Notes: generated from the letters alone by a model not told the origin. Positions 27,885 to 36,828 are shown, counted from the first letter of the stretch. The stretch is DNA of 64,000 bases from Rickettsiales bacterium (GCA_041396965.1 JAWKXN010000001.1:1240001-1304000), one strand, 5' to 3'. Numbers and translations: made by a program.

Positions 27885-28889
27885 TCATGTTATATTTTTT
27901 CCAATAAGATGAGAAGGAGTTTTTCCATTTGCGGCGGAGTGAGGTCTTGCGTAGTTGTAGTAAGTCATATACTCGAACACTTCATTTTTGAGCTGGTCTA
28001 GCGAGTCGAATACCATTTCACGCAGCAAATCTTCTTCTATTGTTTTCCAGAATCTCTCTATTTTTCCGTTAGTTTGTGGTCTGTAAGGTTTAGTTCGGCG
28101 ATGTTTTATTTTAAGTTCAAAAAGCAGACGCATAAAAGGATTTTTCTTAATAGTTGCTGGATCGTTACTACCACTGCCAAACTCTGAACCATTATCCGTT
28201 AGTATCTCAACAAAATCAAAACCAAACTCTTTCTTGAATAAATTAAGTAGCTTCATTGTAGAAAACATCACATTTAGCGATGTAACTTCAGGAATAACCT
28301 CACACCACGCTAGAGAAGTTTTATGGTCAATCAGCCCCACCAGATAATAACGTTTATTATCACCGGAAATCATGCCTTTGGGTAGGTAATGGCAATCTAT
28401 ATGCCCTAGCTCACCGGCTTTTTCTTTGATAATCTTGCGTTTTTCTTCCATCATTCTTGGCTGCAATCTGTTAAATCCATGTTTTTTGCTTATATTATAA
28501 ATAGTGCTAGGACAAGGACGAGTTTCATGTTCAGAAATCTGTAAATCAGCATGTATCTCAAAACGATTCAAACCTTTTTGCCGTAAGCCTATAATCTGTT
28601 GTTCTATATGAGGTAAAATTCTCCTAGTTTTATATTTAGCACCGCGTTTTTGAGGCAATAATTCTAATTTAGAACCACTACTTTTGTAACGATTATAGTA
28701 TTTTATGAAATTCTGACGGGTTAGATTATGAAATTTATAAAATTCACTGACAAAACAAAATCTTGTGTGTCGCTTTGCCTTAATTAATTCATATTCCGAA
28801 CATAAAAACTCCATCCGCTTTATTGTGCTTGACTCAAGAACTCTGTCCTTGCCACTGCGTAATTCTTGTTTGCTCATGCGTTGCCTCAT
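27885..28889 (-). CDS. IS481 family transposase
   Basis: The 334-residue protein has an N-terminal helix-turn-helix region (KFHNLTRQNFIKYYNRYKSS), then an integrase core with the DDE triad: Asp in GHIDCHYLP, Asp in ILTDNGSEF and Glu in TNGKIERFW. The C-terminal YYNYARPHSAANGKTP is typical for the family. The frame is intact and no frameshift is needed. Its stop lies 6 bases inside the left inverted repeat end. Confidence 0.94.
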   Translation of the reverse strand: MRQRMSKQELRSGKDRVLESSTIKRMEFLCSEYELIKAKRHTRFCFVSEFYKFHNLTRQNFIKYYNRYKSSGSKLELLPQKRGAKYKTRRILPHIEQQIIGLRQKGLNRFEIHADLQISEHETRPCPSTIYNISKKHGFNRLQPRMMEEKRKIIKEKAGELGHIDCHYLPKGMISGDNKRYYLVGLIDHKTSLAWCEVIPEVTSLNVMFSTMKLLNLFKKEFGFDFVEILTDNGSEFGSGSNDPATIKKNPFMRLLFELKIKHRRTKPYRPQTNGKIERFWKTIEEDLLREMVFDSLDQLKNEVFEYMTYYNYARPHSAANGKTPSHLIGKNIT

Positions 28890-28916
28890 TTATAAAGTTT
28901 GACTCAATTAGTGACT

Positions 28917-28952
28917 TTACAAAATCTGACACCGAATTATTTGACTTTTACA
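28917..28952 (-). repeat. Right terminal inverted repeat of the IS element
   Basis: 36 bases ending GACTTTTACA, the perfect reverse complement of the left end. Confidence 0.93.
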
Positions 28953-29074
28953 ATGCCATACTAGTTCGCGGCATCCGGTAAGATACGTATAAATATTTTT
29001 CTATTAGATTGAATAGGACAATGCTATAATTCTTCGGTTATAAATTTTTATAATTGTCTCAACCATATATAATT

Positions 29075-30577
29075 ATGAACTCTCATAAAGCAAACGCTCC
29101 TAAACTTGAGTTACGGCAAGGTCAGTCATTGATAATGACTCAGTCGCTACAACAATCTATAAAGTTGTTGCAATGTAATTCTCTAGAACTGCGTGAATTT
29201 GTGGAGCAAGCGCTTGAGGAAAACCCCTTCTTAAGTCAAGATGAAATATCATCTTCAGAAGAAAAAATAGATAGTGATGACAATAAAGCAAAAGAATCAA
29301 GTGAAGAGGAAGATGATAATATTAAAGCCTCTGACGAAAATCATGATGTTGGCGAATGGTCAGAAGACTGGGATGATAGCTATGATATTGACCGTGATAA
29401 TATAAACTATAGCCAAGAATCTTCAGCTAACTCCAGTAGCTATAATTCTGATGAGTATAATAAAACTATAGAAGATAATCCAGCTAACTCGCTGTCTCTT
29501 AGAGAGCATATGTTAAACCAGCTCCAGATAGAGATAAACGACCCTACAGAAAAACTTATAGGTGCTTACTTGATAGATCTACTGGATGAGAGTGGATACA
29601 TAAAGGATGATCCAACGCAAATTAGTGAAGTTTTGGGAGTTGAAGTTAAAGAAATAGAAAACATACTTGAGAGCTTAAAAAAATTTGATCCAACAGGAGT
29701 ATGCGCGAAAGACCTGAAAGAATGTCTATCATTACAGTTACGGGAAAAAGGGCGTTTTGATCCGGCGATAGAGAAATTGCTGAATAATCTTGATTTACTT
29801 GCCGACAGTAAGTTTGATGAGCTTAGGAAGAAATGTGGCGTAGATAAAGAAGATTTGAAGGATATGATATCTGAAATAAGAGCATTAAATCCTAAACCTA
29901 GCAGTAATTTTATCCATGAGGTAACACAAGCTATTGAGCCAGATATTTTTGTACGTCGCCTCACCGATGATAGCTGGCACATTGAACTCAATATGAATAA
30001 TTTTCCGAAAGTTATGGTAAATAAACGTTTTTACAAAACCGTAAGTGAAAAAACTAAGAATAAAAAAGATAAGGAATATTTGAGTGAAAAATTTAATTCC
30101 GCCAACTGGTTAATTAAAGCGTTGGAACAAAGAGCGCAAACCATGCTTAAAGTATCTGGTGAGTTGATAAAACAGCAAGACGCTTTTTTTAGATTGGGTG
30201 TACGTTATCTAAAACCAATGACACTTAAGGATATAGCAGCCGCTACGGATTATCATGAAAGCACTATATCCAGAGTGACTAATGGTAAATTTCTTACCTG
30301 TCAGAGAGGAACTTTTGAGCTTAAGTATTTTTTCACCTCTTCCCTTACTAGAGCGCAAGGAAGTGGAGATAATTTCTCCAGCCAATCGGTTAAACATTTA
30401 ATAGCTGAAATGATAGAAAAAGAAGAATTAAATAATATATTGCTTGATGACGATATAGTAGAAAAGCTTAAAGAAAATAATATTAACATAGCTAGACGCA
30501 CAGTCGCTAAATATCGGGAATCTCTTAGTATTCCCTCATCCGCTAAACGTAAACGGATAAAGCAAAATATCCTATAA
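29075..30577 (+). CDS. rpoN: RNA polymerase sigma-54 factor
   Basis: Sigma-54 directs polymerase to -24/-12 promoters and needs an activator ATPase such as FlbD. Region I is typical (KLELRQGQSLIMTQSLQQSIKLLQ), followed by an acidic linker (residues 45-105), the core-binding region, the helix-turn-helix ESTISRVTNGKFL and the RpoN box ARRTVAKYRESL near the end. I start it at ATG 29075; a TTG seven codons earlier is possible, and neither has a clear ribosome site. The IS inserted 122 bases upstream may separate it from the lpt operon promoter or replace its own. Confidence 0.94.
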   Translation: MNSHKANAPKLELRQGQSLIMTQSLQQSIKLLQCNSLELREFVEQALEENPFLSQDEISSSEEKIDSDDNKAKESSEEEDDNIKASDENHDVGEWSEDWDDSYDIDRDNINYSQESSANSSSYNSDEYNKTIEDNPANSLSLREHMLNQLQIEINDPTEKLIGAYLIDLLDESGYIKDDPTQISEVLGVEVKEIENILESLKKFDPTGVCAKDLKECLSLQLREKGRFDPAIEKLLNNLDLLADSKFDELRKKCGVDKEDLKDMISEIRALNPKPSSNFIHEVTQAIEPDIFVRRLTDDSWHIELNMNNFPKVMVNKRFYKTVSEKTKNKKDKEYLSEKFNSANWLIKALEQRAQTMLKVSGELIKQQDAFFRLGVRYLKPMTLKDIAAATDYHESTISRVTNGKFLTCQRGTFELKYFFTSSLTRAQGSGDNFSSQSVKHLIAEMIEKEELNNILLDDDIVEKLKENNINIARRTVAKYRESLSIPSSAKRKRIKQNIL

Positions 30578-30603
30578 AAACAAATAATTGCACAAAATAT
30601 AGT

Positions 30604-30667
30604 AAAACCGACTATTTCGGAGTCAATTTTGATAGTAACTTGGGTAATTTTTACTACAAGTTACTAT
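30604..30667 (+). repeat. Two-hairpin interspersed repeat, copy 3
   Basis: It begins 27 bases after the rpoN stop. Hairpin 1 (30604-30630) pairs AAAA with TTTT and GACT with AGTC. Hairpin 2 (30632-30667) has a perfect 11-bp stem, ATAGTAACTTG with its complement. Same order and strand as copies 1 and 2. Confidence 0.82.
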
Positions 30668-30761
30668 AGCTGTAACAAAACTGTAGTAACCGCACTTTTC
30701 TAATTAACCGAAGCTTCACATTAACACACCGATATTTTGCTATAATTTATAGTGGGTTATT

Positions 30762-31250
30762 ATGTATTTGAAAAGGACATGTCTTCGTATGGACGTGATA
30801 ATGGAGCGTACAAACGGTAGTGATATAACGGTTAATGGGGTTCTCCTGCCCCATCATCTAGTTAGAGAACTACAAAAGCTGGGAAGAGCCTTAGAATGGT
30901 ATCATAAAGGCGAGCTAGAGAAGGCAGTAATAGCAACAGCTGTTGACCGTAACCTTATTGATGATCCTGATGGTCATAACTTTAATGATAAGCTGGAATT
31001 AACAGATTCCGAAAAAAACGAGAAAAAACGCAAAAAAAGCTCTTTCAAAGATTTTTATTCTTTGCCTAACGACCAGCCAGCCCGTGATGATCTTGAACTA
31101 CGTCAAAAACAAATGAAAAAAGAGCGTGAGGCCGAAGAAGAACGAGCTAGAGAGAAAAAGAACAAAGAAGGATTTATTAAAAGCTTTTGTAGGAGATTGA
31201 AAGAGTCAAGAAGTAACAGTCATAATCACAAATGTAGCATTTATGAGTAA
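30762..31250 (+). CDS. Hypothetical charged protein downstream of rpoN
   Basis: No recognised domain. The first 70 residues include a compact stretch (VNGVLLPHHLVRELQKLGRALEWYH) that looks folded; the rest is extremely rich in Lys, Glu and Arg and probably a long helix or coiled coil. The ATG at 30762 and an ATG at 30789 (AGGA 11 bases upstream) are both possible starts. It occupies the position where many alphaproteobacteria have hpf after rpoN, but it is not Hpf-like. Soluble, cytoplasmic, function unknown. Confidence 0.55.
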   Translation: MYLKRTCLRMDVIMERTNGSDITVNGVLLPHHLVRELQKLGRALEWYHKGELEKAVIATAVDRNLIDDPDGHNFNDKLELTDSEKNEKKRKKSSFKDFYSLPNDQPARDDLELRQKQMKKEREAEEERAREKKNKEGFIKSFCRRLKESRSNSHNHKCSIYE

Positions 31251-31296
31251 TTGCCATATATTTTTTACTAATAACAATTATTCAGAACGGACATAA

Positions 31297-31569
31297 TCAC
31301 TTGGTAAATACTACAACCTCATTTTTTCCAGCCATTCCTAGTACAGTTTTAACCCGTTCATCAAGAAGGTCTAAATCAAGGCTTTTGTCACTTAGGGCTT
31401 TTACTTTCTTATCCATAGCTGTCTTTTCTTCTTGCACTAATGAAAGCGTTTCTTTCATTTCCTCAAGTCTGGTTTTTTCTTGGAACAAAGAAAACACTCC
31501 ACCAACAGTGTGGAATCCCAGATAAAAAACAACAAAAATTCCTAAAAAAGCACCAATACGTCTTGTCAT
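31297..31569 (-). CDS. FtsB/DivIC-type septum formation initiator
   Basis: The 90-residue protein has one N-terminal membrane segment (IGAFLGIFVVFYLGFHTVGG), a coiled coil (KTRLEEMKETLSLVQEEKTAM) and the C-terminal signature LDLLDERVKTVLGMA, seen in alphaproteobacterial FtsB-like proteins. FtsB joins FtsL and FtsQ in the divisome. I start at ATG 31569; a TTG five codons upstream is possible. It is not next to eno or pdhA, its frequent neighbours. Confidence 0.85.
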   Translation of the reverse strand: MTRRIGAFLGIFVVFYLGFHTVGGVFSLFQEKTRLEEMKETLSLVQEEKTAMDKKVKALSDKSLDLDLLDERVKTVLGMAGKNEVVVFTK

Positions 31570-31664
31570 AAAACGGGAATCCAAAATGAGTAAACTTCGT
31601 ATGACACAAGTCAGCGGGAGGCATTATAATACAAAATCTTACTATTTGAAAATAAAAAATATGA

Positions 31665-31961
31665 TTAAATGTAAGGCTTAATCTCATTTTCAAAATAAGA
31701 GTTATCTCCATATTCTCTCTTTATTTGCTCTGCAACCATCTGTGGCGGTTCAATAGAACGTCCAAATTTTATTATATTACCATATTTAGTTAATTCAAAA
31801 TTACCATTTTCATTAATTTTTCTGTATTCAATATATTTACTGGGAGACATGAGAATATAAGCATAGTAAGGCAAATTATCTTCTGTATATCCTCTGGATA
31901 GAACAACTATATTAGCTTTCTTGTCTAGCAAACTAAGTGTATGATGATTAATCTGTTTCAT
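31665..31961 (-). CDS. Small hypothetical protein, family shared with the gene at 7102
   Basis: This 98-residue protein shares a pattern across about 70 residues with the protein at 7102-7398: hydrophobic IV strand, E..(L/H)P(Y/F)(Y/W), a Tyr-rich helix, YG.II..G....PP..V and a Tyr near the end. It starts 9 bases after the methyltransferase-like gene, on the same strand, so the two are probably co-transcribed. No signal peptide. Function unknown. Confidence 0.65.
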   Translation of the reverse strand: MKQINHHTLSLLDKKANIVVLSRGYTEDNLPYYAYILMSPSKYIEYRKINENGNFELTKYGNIIKFGRSIEPPQMVAEQIKREYGDNSYFENEIKPYI

Positions 31962-31970
31962 TTATTTATG

Positions 31971-33230
31971 TTAACCCCTTACGGCTGCCCTTTTTTTCTC
32001 TAATTCAAGTTGCTCCATTCCAACAACTTTACTTTCAATCTCTCTTTTTACTTGTAAAAAATCTGGTAAATTTATTTTTTTACCTATTTCACTATCCAGC
32101 TCACGCACAGTTGCTAGAACCGCATCGGCAAATTCTGGTGATGCTTCCTTTGATACAGAAACATCAAACTTAACATATGTAGGTATAACTCCTTTATGTT
32201 TTTTACTCAAATCATCTATATATGAAATATATTCTTTTCGTTTTTGATGATTAAATTCATTAAATGTTGTATGTCCATTTTTAATACCATTATATTGAGA
32301 ACGTGTAACCGGCATATCTCCGGATGGATATTTTTCTATAAATTCTTGATAATTATCTTTTGATTTACTTATCAAGTCGAACAAATCCTTGCCCAACTCT
32401 TCAAGCGGGGTGTGTATGAGAAACTCTAAAATCTGCCTCGTAGTTTTTGTATCACCACTTTGCATTTTGTTATATTCCTCTATACGTTCTCCGGAAAGCT
32501 GTCTCTTTATGTTAGGTGTCATCTCCGGAGTTTTTAATTCACATTCAAATGTAATAGCCTGATGTTTTATATTCTGTTTTTCATATGATTTTTCTAAAGC
32601 ATCCGTAGTGTGTGACTCAACAAGTTTTGAAAAGCGCTTTTTAGGAATATCCGTCCATTCAGCAGATTTATGTACAGAAACAGCTATCCCGTTTTCTCCT
32701 AAAGTCTTATGGATAAGCGAGACAACATTATCAAGTGATGGTTGCACGCCAATCTCTTGTTCGCTCCCCTTTTCTTCTCCTAGTTTGGATTTATATAAAT
32801 AATATCCTCCATGTCCCCAAAAAATAGCTACAGGTTTTTTATTTCCTTCTGTTCCAGCTAATTTATTAATATCAAAATCTTTATCACCAACATCTCCCTT
32901 TATAATTATATCATCCTGTCCTAGTTTACTTTTCCACGATTCCACATGATCATCACGCAATTCTACGCCAATAGCTTGTACGTTTTTAAGGTCAATATTT
33001 TGTAATGCCTGCTTATAGCCAAGCGTCATATCACCGGGACCACACATTAAATCAACAAATGTAGTAGATTCTCCAGATTTGCTATTAAAAGCAGAAGGGA
33101 CTTTTTCTTTAAGTCTTGATAACAAAAGATTTACTGCCTCTTTTTGTCTTTCATTTTCATTTGAATTTTGAATAAAGGCATTAAACCATTCAGCATATCT
33201 TGATTCCATCGCCGCGTTTTCTTTTTCCAT
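31971..33230 (-). CDS. Methyltransferase-like protein of unknown target
   Basis: A 419-residue protein with a Rossmann-type S-adenosylmethionine site in its N-terminal half: motif I TFVDLMCGPGDMTLGY (around residue 60), an acidic strand end AIGVELRDDH, IIIKGDVGD as motif III and VAIFWGHGGYYL as the motif IV strand. The C-terminal half is charged, with no known domain. AAGGA lies 10 bases before the ATG. It forms a probable two-gene unit with the small protein at 31665. Target could be protein, nucleic acid or small molecule; methyltransfer is inferred from the fold motifs only. Confidence 0.6.
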   Translation of the reverse strand: MEKENAAMESRYAEWFNAFIQNSNENERQKEAVNLLLSRLKEKVPSAFNSKSGESTTFVDLMCGPGDMTLGYKQALQNIDLKNVQAIGVELRDDHVESWKSKLGQDDIIIKGDVGDKDFDINKLAGTEGNKKPVAIFWGHGGYYLYKSKLGEEKGSEQEIGVQPSLDNVVSLIHKTLGENGIAVSVHKSAEWTDIPKKRFSKLVESHTTDALEKSYEKQNIKHQAITFECELKTPEMTPNIKRQLSGERIEEYNKMQSGDTKTTRQILEFLIHTPLEELGKDLFDLISKSKDNYQEFIEKYPSGDMPVTRSQYNGIKNGHTTFNEFNHQKRKEYISYIDDLSKKHKGVIPTYVKFDVSVSKEASPEFADAVLATVRELDSEIGKKINLPDFLQVKREIESKVVGMEQLELEKKRAAVRG

Positions 33231-33366
33231 GTTTACGCAATTCCTTCGTCTTATCAGATAAATAAATTAAATAATATTAATAAAATCTATTTTATAGCCT
33301 ATGTCAATCTGTAAGAGTATTCTATAAAATGCTGAGGAATTTTATGTTTAACATACAGGATAATAA

Positions 33367-34689
33367 TCAATACTCACCATACAAATCATACTCATCTGAG
33401 TCTGTAATACTTACATTTACTACGGTTCCAGCCTGTATTTTTTTGTGGCTGCTTATGTGAACAACACCATCAATCTCCGGCGCGTCGGCGTGTGACCTGC
33501 CAACAGCCCCCTGCTCTACCACCTCGTCTATCAACACTGGAATGGTTTTTCCTACTTTAAGCTTAAGACGGTTTTTACTTATTTCCTGCTGCACAGCCAT
33601 AAGACGATTCCAACGTTCTTCAACAACTTCCTGCGGGACATGGTCTGGCAGAGAATTAGAATCAGCCTCCGCTACATTCTCATAACGAAAGCAACCGACC
33701 CTATCCAATTGCGCCTGCTCAAGCCAATCAAGTAAAAACTCAAAATCTTCTTCTGTTTCTTCAGGAAACCCTACTATAAAAGTTGAGCGTAGTGTAATGT
33801 CAGGGCAGACATTACGCCAATCAGCTATTTGCTCTAAAGTTTTTTCTTGATTAGCGGGACGGCGCATTTTTTTTAGTATAGATGGTGAAGCGTGCTGAAA
33901 AGGTATATCAAGGTAAGGTAATATCTTACCTTCAGCCATTAGCTGGACAGCGTCTTTAACATGCGGGTAAGGATAAACATAATGCAGACGAACCCATACA
34001 CCAAGCTCTCCTAGCGCGGCGCATAGATCATAAAATCTAGTAGCTATTTCTTGTCCGCGCCAGTTGCCCTTAGCGTATTTTATATCAACACCGTAAGCGC
34101 TAGTATCCTGTGATATGACTAGAAGTTCCTTCACTCCAGAAGCCGCAAGATTTTCCGCTTCTTTCATTACGTCCGTAATATTCCTACTTACTAGCTTTCC
34201 TCTTAATTTTGGTATGATACAAAATGAACAGCTATTATTACAACCTTCTGATATTTTTAAGTAAGCATAGTGACGTGGCGTTAACTTAATTCCTTGCGGC
34301 GGCAACAAATCAAGATATGGCGCGTGCGCTGGTGGAATCGCTTTATTAATAGCGGAAACCACTGACTCATATTGACCCGGACCAGTAACCGATAGAACAT
34401 TCGGGAATTTATCGCTTATCAAGTTTGGTGTAGCTCCCATACATCCGGTAACTACCACCTTGCCATTTTCGGTTAGCGCCTCATCAATAGCGGATAGTGA
34501 CTCTTCTCTAGCGCTATCTAAAAAACCACAAGTATTTACCACCACCACATCAGCGTCATTATAACCACCGGAAAATTCATAACCCTGCGCTCTTAGCTGA
34601 GTTAATATTCTTTCTGAGTCCACTAACGCTTTAGCGCATCCTAGACTCACAAAACCAACTTTTGGAGCTTTTATCGCTTCACTTTTCAT
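33367..34689 (-). CDS. rimO: Ribosomal protein S12 methylthiotransferase
   Basis: RimO adds a methylthio group to an Asp of ribosomal protein S12 using two [4Fe-4S] clusters. The N-terminal UPF0004 domain starts VGFVSLGCAKALVDSE. The radical-SAM motif CNNSCSFCIIPKLRGK carries the three cluster Cys, and the C-terminal TRAM domain follows. Length 440 and the CAKALVDSE start separate it from MiaB. It ends close to the gene at 33230 but with a 136-base gap. Confidence 0.95.
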   Translation of the reverse strand: MKSEAIKAPKVGFVSLGCAKALVDSERILTQLRAQGYEFSGGYNDADVVVVNTCGFLDSAREESLSAIDEALTENGKVVVTGCMGATPNLISDKFPNVLSVTGPGQYESVVSAINKAIPPAHAPYLDLLPPQGIKLTPRHYAYLKISEGCNNSCSFCIIPKLRGKLVSRNITDVMKEAENLAASGVKELLVISQDTSAYGVDIKYAKGNWRGQEIATRFYDLCAALGELGVWVRLHYVYPYPHVKDAVQLMAEGKILPYLDIPFQHASPSILKKMRRPANQEKTLEQIADWRNVCPDITLRSTFIVGFPEETEEDFEFLLDWLEQAQLDRVGCFRYENVAEADSNSLPDHVPQEVVEERWNRLMAVQQEISKNRLKLKVGKTIPVLIDEVVEQGAVGRSHADAPEIDGVVHISSHKKIQAGTVVNVSITDSDEYDLYGEY

Positions 34690-34712
34690 TTATTATATTT
34701 CCTGTTATCATC

Positions 34713-35075
34713 TTAAAGAGCCTCATTAAGCCAATTAGTATAGTTTTGCCAATCTAAATCTATTATTTTTTTCCGCTCCTCATCAGACATTTCCGAAATC
34801 ACCGACCAGCTTTTACTATATAGAGGATATTCGGCTTCAGCGATTACATCCCTATAGTCACATTTAGCTTTACTTATGGCATGCTCTAAAGAGGTAATAT
34901 TACCACCGGAAAGCTTTACACAAGCAGCCCAGACTCTAAGGATTGACTTATCAGTGTGTTGTTGTGAGTATTTTTTTAGAATATCTAAAACTACATCAAG
35001 CTTATCATTGCTAAAATCTCTTTTAATGAGTCTTTTAACATCATCCTCTGAAATATCTGGAACTGGCTGGTTCAT
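34713..35075 (-). CDS. Hypothetical protein, 120 aa
   Basis: No recognised domain. The protein is soluble, about neutral to acidic and mainly helical, with several Trp and Tyr (AEYPLYSKSWSVISEMS, DLDWQNYTNWL). It lies 23 bases upstream of rimO on the same strand and 29 bases after the gene at 35105, which suggests shared transcription. Function unknown. Confidence 0.6.
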   Translation of the reverse strand: MNQPVPDISEDDVKRLIKRDFSNDKLDVVLDILKKYSQQHTDKSILRVWAACVKLSGGNITSLEHAISKAKCDYRDVIAEAEYPLYSKSWSVISEMSDEERKKIIDLDWQNYTNWLNEAL

Positions 35076-35104
35076 AATTATTTATGATTAGAAACCATTA
35101 TAAT

Positions 35105-35506
35105 TTATGAAGCAAGCAGTATCTTGCTATCATAAAATCCTTTGTAAAATCCAGATTTCACTTTGAAATTATACCTACCTTTTTTATCTTTAGGTATTTT
35201 CTTACAGGTGTGAAGTATATCAAGCTCTGGATAATAAGTCATAATTGGCAAATCCATAATCTTTTTTAGGATATAGCCAGCCTCATGTTTATCCAGCCTA
35301 TGCTTTATTTTTTTGTCAATCTTCCACATTTCACCAACAACAATGTCTTTTTCCTTACCAGTATAGTATAAAAGCGGGTATTTCTCATCAGGAGATAGAT
35401 ACAACGCGTATCCCACCAGCTTTTTCCTTTTTACATACTTGGCTCCTTCCATATATTTATGGAGGATTCCACCTTTTTTAAGAGTACCGTAAGCAAATAT
35501 TTTCAT
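35105..35506 (-). CDS. Gamma-glutamylcyclotransferase-like (AIG2/GGCT fold) protein
   Basis: The start FAYGTLKKGG is the substrate-binding loop of this fold (YGTL followed by a Gly-rich stretch), and LDKHEAGY carries the conserved acidic residue. Members cleave gamma-glutamyl amides to 5-oxoproline or similar products. At 133 residues the length fits the AIG2-like branch. The enzyme's true substrate cannot be told from sequence. It is in a group of small genes on the minus strand between rimO and 36.8 kb. Confidence 0.8.
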   Translation of the reverse strand: MKIFAYGTLKKGGILHKYMEGAKYVKRKKLVGYALYLSPDEKYPLLYYTGKEKDIVVGEMWKIDKKIKHRLDKHEAGYILKKIMDLPIMTYYPELDILHTCKKIPKDKKGRYNFKVKSGFYKGFYDSKILLAS

Positions 35507-35523
35507 AATTTTCCTATATAAAA

Positions 35524-36828
35524 TTATACTGAAGGTTGACTAATAGAGTTCCCTGTGACTTCTCTTGCGTAATCCGTAAGTGATTTTGGTTTTATCTCAT
35601 TATTCATTTTTTCCGCGATACTTTCCGAGACAGATCTTGGCTTTATAGTATCGGTAAATTTTCTATATTTGCTTTCTTTAGCGTAAAACTCCTCACCTTC
35701 CATTTTGTTAATGGCATCCATATCAATATCGTATCTGGCGAATACTTTTTTGGAATCTTCTCCATTTTTGATCGCGCTTGCGGCTTCTTTTACCTCTTTC
35801 ATATCTGTTGATTTATTGGCAAGCTCTACATACGCTAGTGCTTCTGGGTATTTCTCCAACAGATTAAAACCAACAAGATAATTAAGCTTTCCTATGGTAA
35901 AACTTTTATTGTCAGTTTGCGGAATATTATCATAAGTTATATTAAATAACTTCGCTATATGATTGGAAAGCTTTACGTCGTTTTGCGCTTGTTCACTAGC
36001 GCCAAGCGGTGATCTATAATCCTTATATATCTTATTCCTATGTAAATAAAGTAATGTCTGAATTTCCGCTGGCTGTATTTCAGAATAAGGGTTTATATCA
36101 TTATGATTTATCTTATCACTTACCAATTTCTGTTCGCGATCAAAAAATGATGGTCTACGTAAAAACCCTTCTCCATATAAATGTACACCTATAGCACCAA
36201 CACCAGCATTGGCATTCACGTCATATTTTGGCTTTAGTGTTCTAAAGGCTTTATCCCTGAATTTATGCCAAGGTACAAAAAAAGCGGAAGCGGTAGTAAA
36301 ACGCATTAATGTTCTGGTAATATAAGCCTTTTTAGTTATCTGTACCGCCTCATTCTTGCTTCTTAAGAATACGTCAGAAAGAGTTACATCCTCCGTTTTT
36401 TTGCCAAGCTCATAACCAACAGCTTCAGCGTAAATATTCTTTATGTCATGCAAAGTATTCTTACTGTAAAGCCCAACTATAGTAAGAAACGTAGTACCCA
36501 TTCCAAAAGCGGCGAAGTTACGCGAAGCATACCTAAAGAAACTTTTCTCCTTCCATGGCTGGGCACCTTGTTTTACCTTAGGGGGCGTTTTACCAAGAAA
36601 ATTAAAAGGATTTATCTCTTCAGCAGCAAGCCATATATAACGAGTAGCGACCAGAGGAGCGAGCAACTGAGTAAATACTGAATTATACCAAGTTCTATCA
36701 GCCTTTAATTCTGGCTTTTCTACCTGAAACTGAGCAAGAGAATCCACAGAGCGAGCGCTCGCAGGAGAAAGGTTCTGCGAATCTGGCTGGCTTTGCGGCG
36801 GAGAGGCTTTATTATCTTCGTCTTTCAT
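35524..36828 (-). CDS. Hypothetical membrane-type protein, shares a motif with the gene at 44458
   Basis: No known domain in this 434-residue protein. A Ser/Pro/Gln-rich N-terminal 30 residues is followed by hydrophobic segments around 55-70 and 105-122, then the motif Y...VGYELGKKTEDVTLSD. The protein at 44458 carries the same motif (Y...VGAKLGKIPDDVTNKD), also directly after a hydrophobic segment. A second hydrophobic stretch follows in both. The C-terminal half is soluble and charged. No signal peptide. A membrane-associated lineage-specific family is inferred; function unknown. Confidence 0.6.
   Translation of the reverse strand: MKDEDNKASPPQSQPDSQNLSPASARSVDSLAQFQVEKPELKADRTWYNSVFTQLLAPLVATRYIWLAAEEINPFNFLGKTPPKVKQGAQPWKEKSFFRYASRNFAAFGMGTTFLTIVGLYSKNTLHDIKNIYAEAVGYELGKKTEDVTLSDVFLRSKNEAVQITKKAYITRTLMRFTTASAFFVPWHKFRDKAFRTLKPKYDVNANAGVGAIGVHLYGEGFLRRPSFFDREQKLVSDKINHNDINPYSEIQPAEIQTLLYLHRNKIYKDYRSPLGASEQAQNDVKLSNHIAKLFNITYDNIPQTDNKSFTIGKLNYLVGFNLLEKYPEALAYVELANKSTDMKEVKEAASAIKNGEDSKKVFARYDIDMDAINKMEGEEFYAKESKYRKFTDTIKPRSVSESIAEKMNNEIKPKSLTDYAREVTGNSISQPSV

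Larger units (their letters stand above)
27843..28952 (-). mobile_element. Complete IS481-type insertion sequence, 1110 bp
   Basis: The element is bounded by perfect 36-bp inverted repeats (27843-27878 and 28917-28952) beginning TGTAAAAGTC and encodes one intact DDE transposase. It sits between lptB and rpoN with the transposase facing against the operon. I see no target-site duplication: the left flank ends CACCCC and the right flank begins ATGCCA. Perfect ends and an intact gene suggest recent arrival or ongoing activity. Confidence 0.93.

Noticed and set aside
31971..33230. Restriction-modification system
   Set aside because: The methyltransferase-like gene lacks a recognisable DNA-methylase catalytic motif (PCQ, NPPY or DPPY) and no endonuclease gene is adjacent.
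33341..33457. Short plus-strand frame overlapping the end of rimO
   Set aside because: It has a passable ribosome site but almost all of it is antisense to rimO and its composition follows the rimO codons; likely a shadow.
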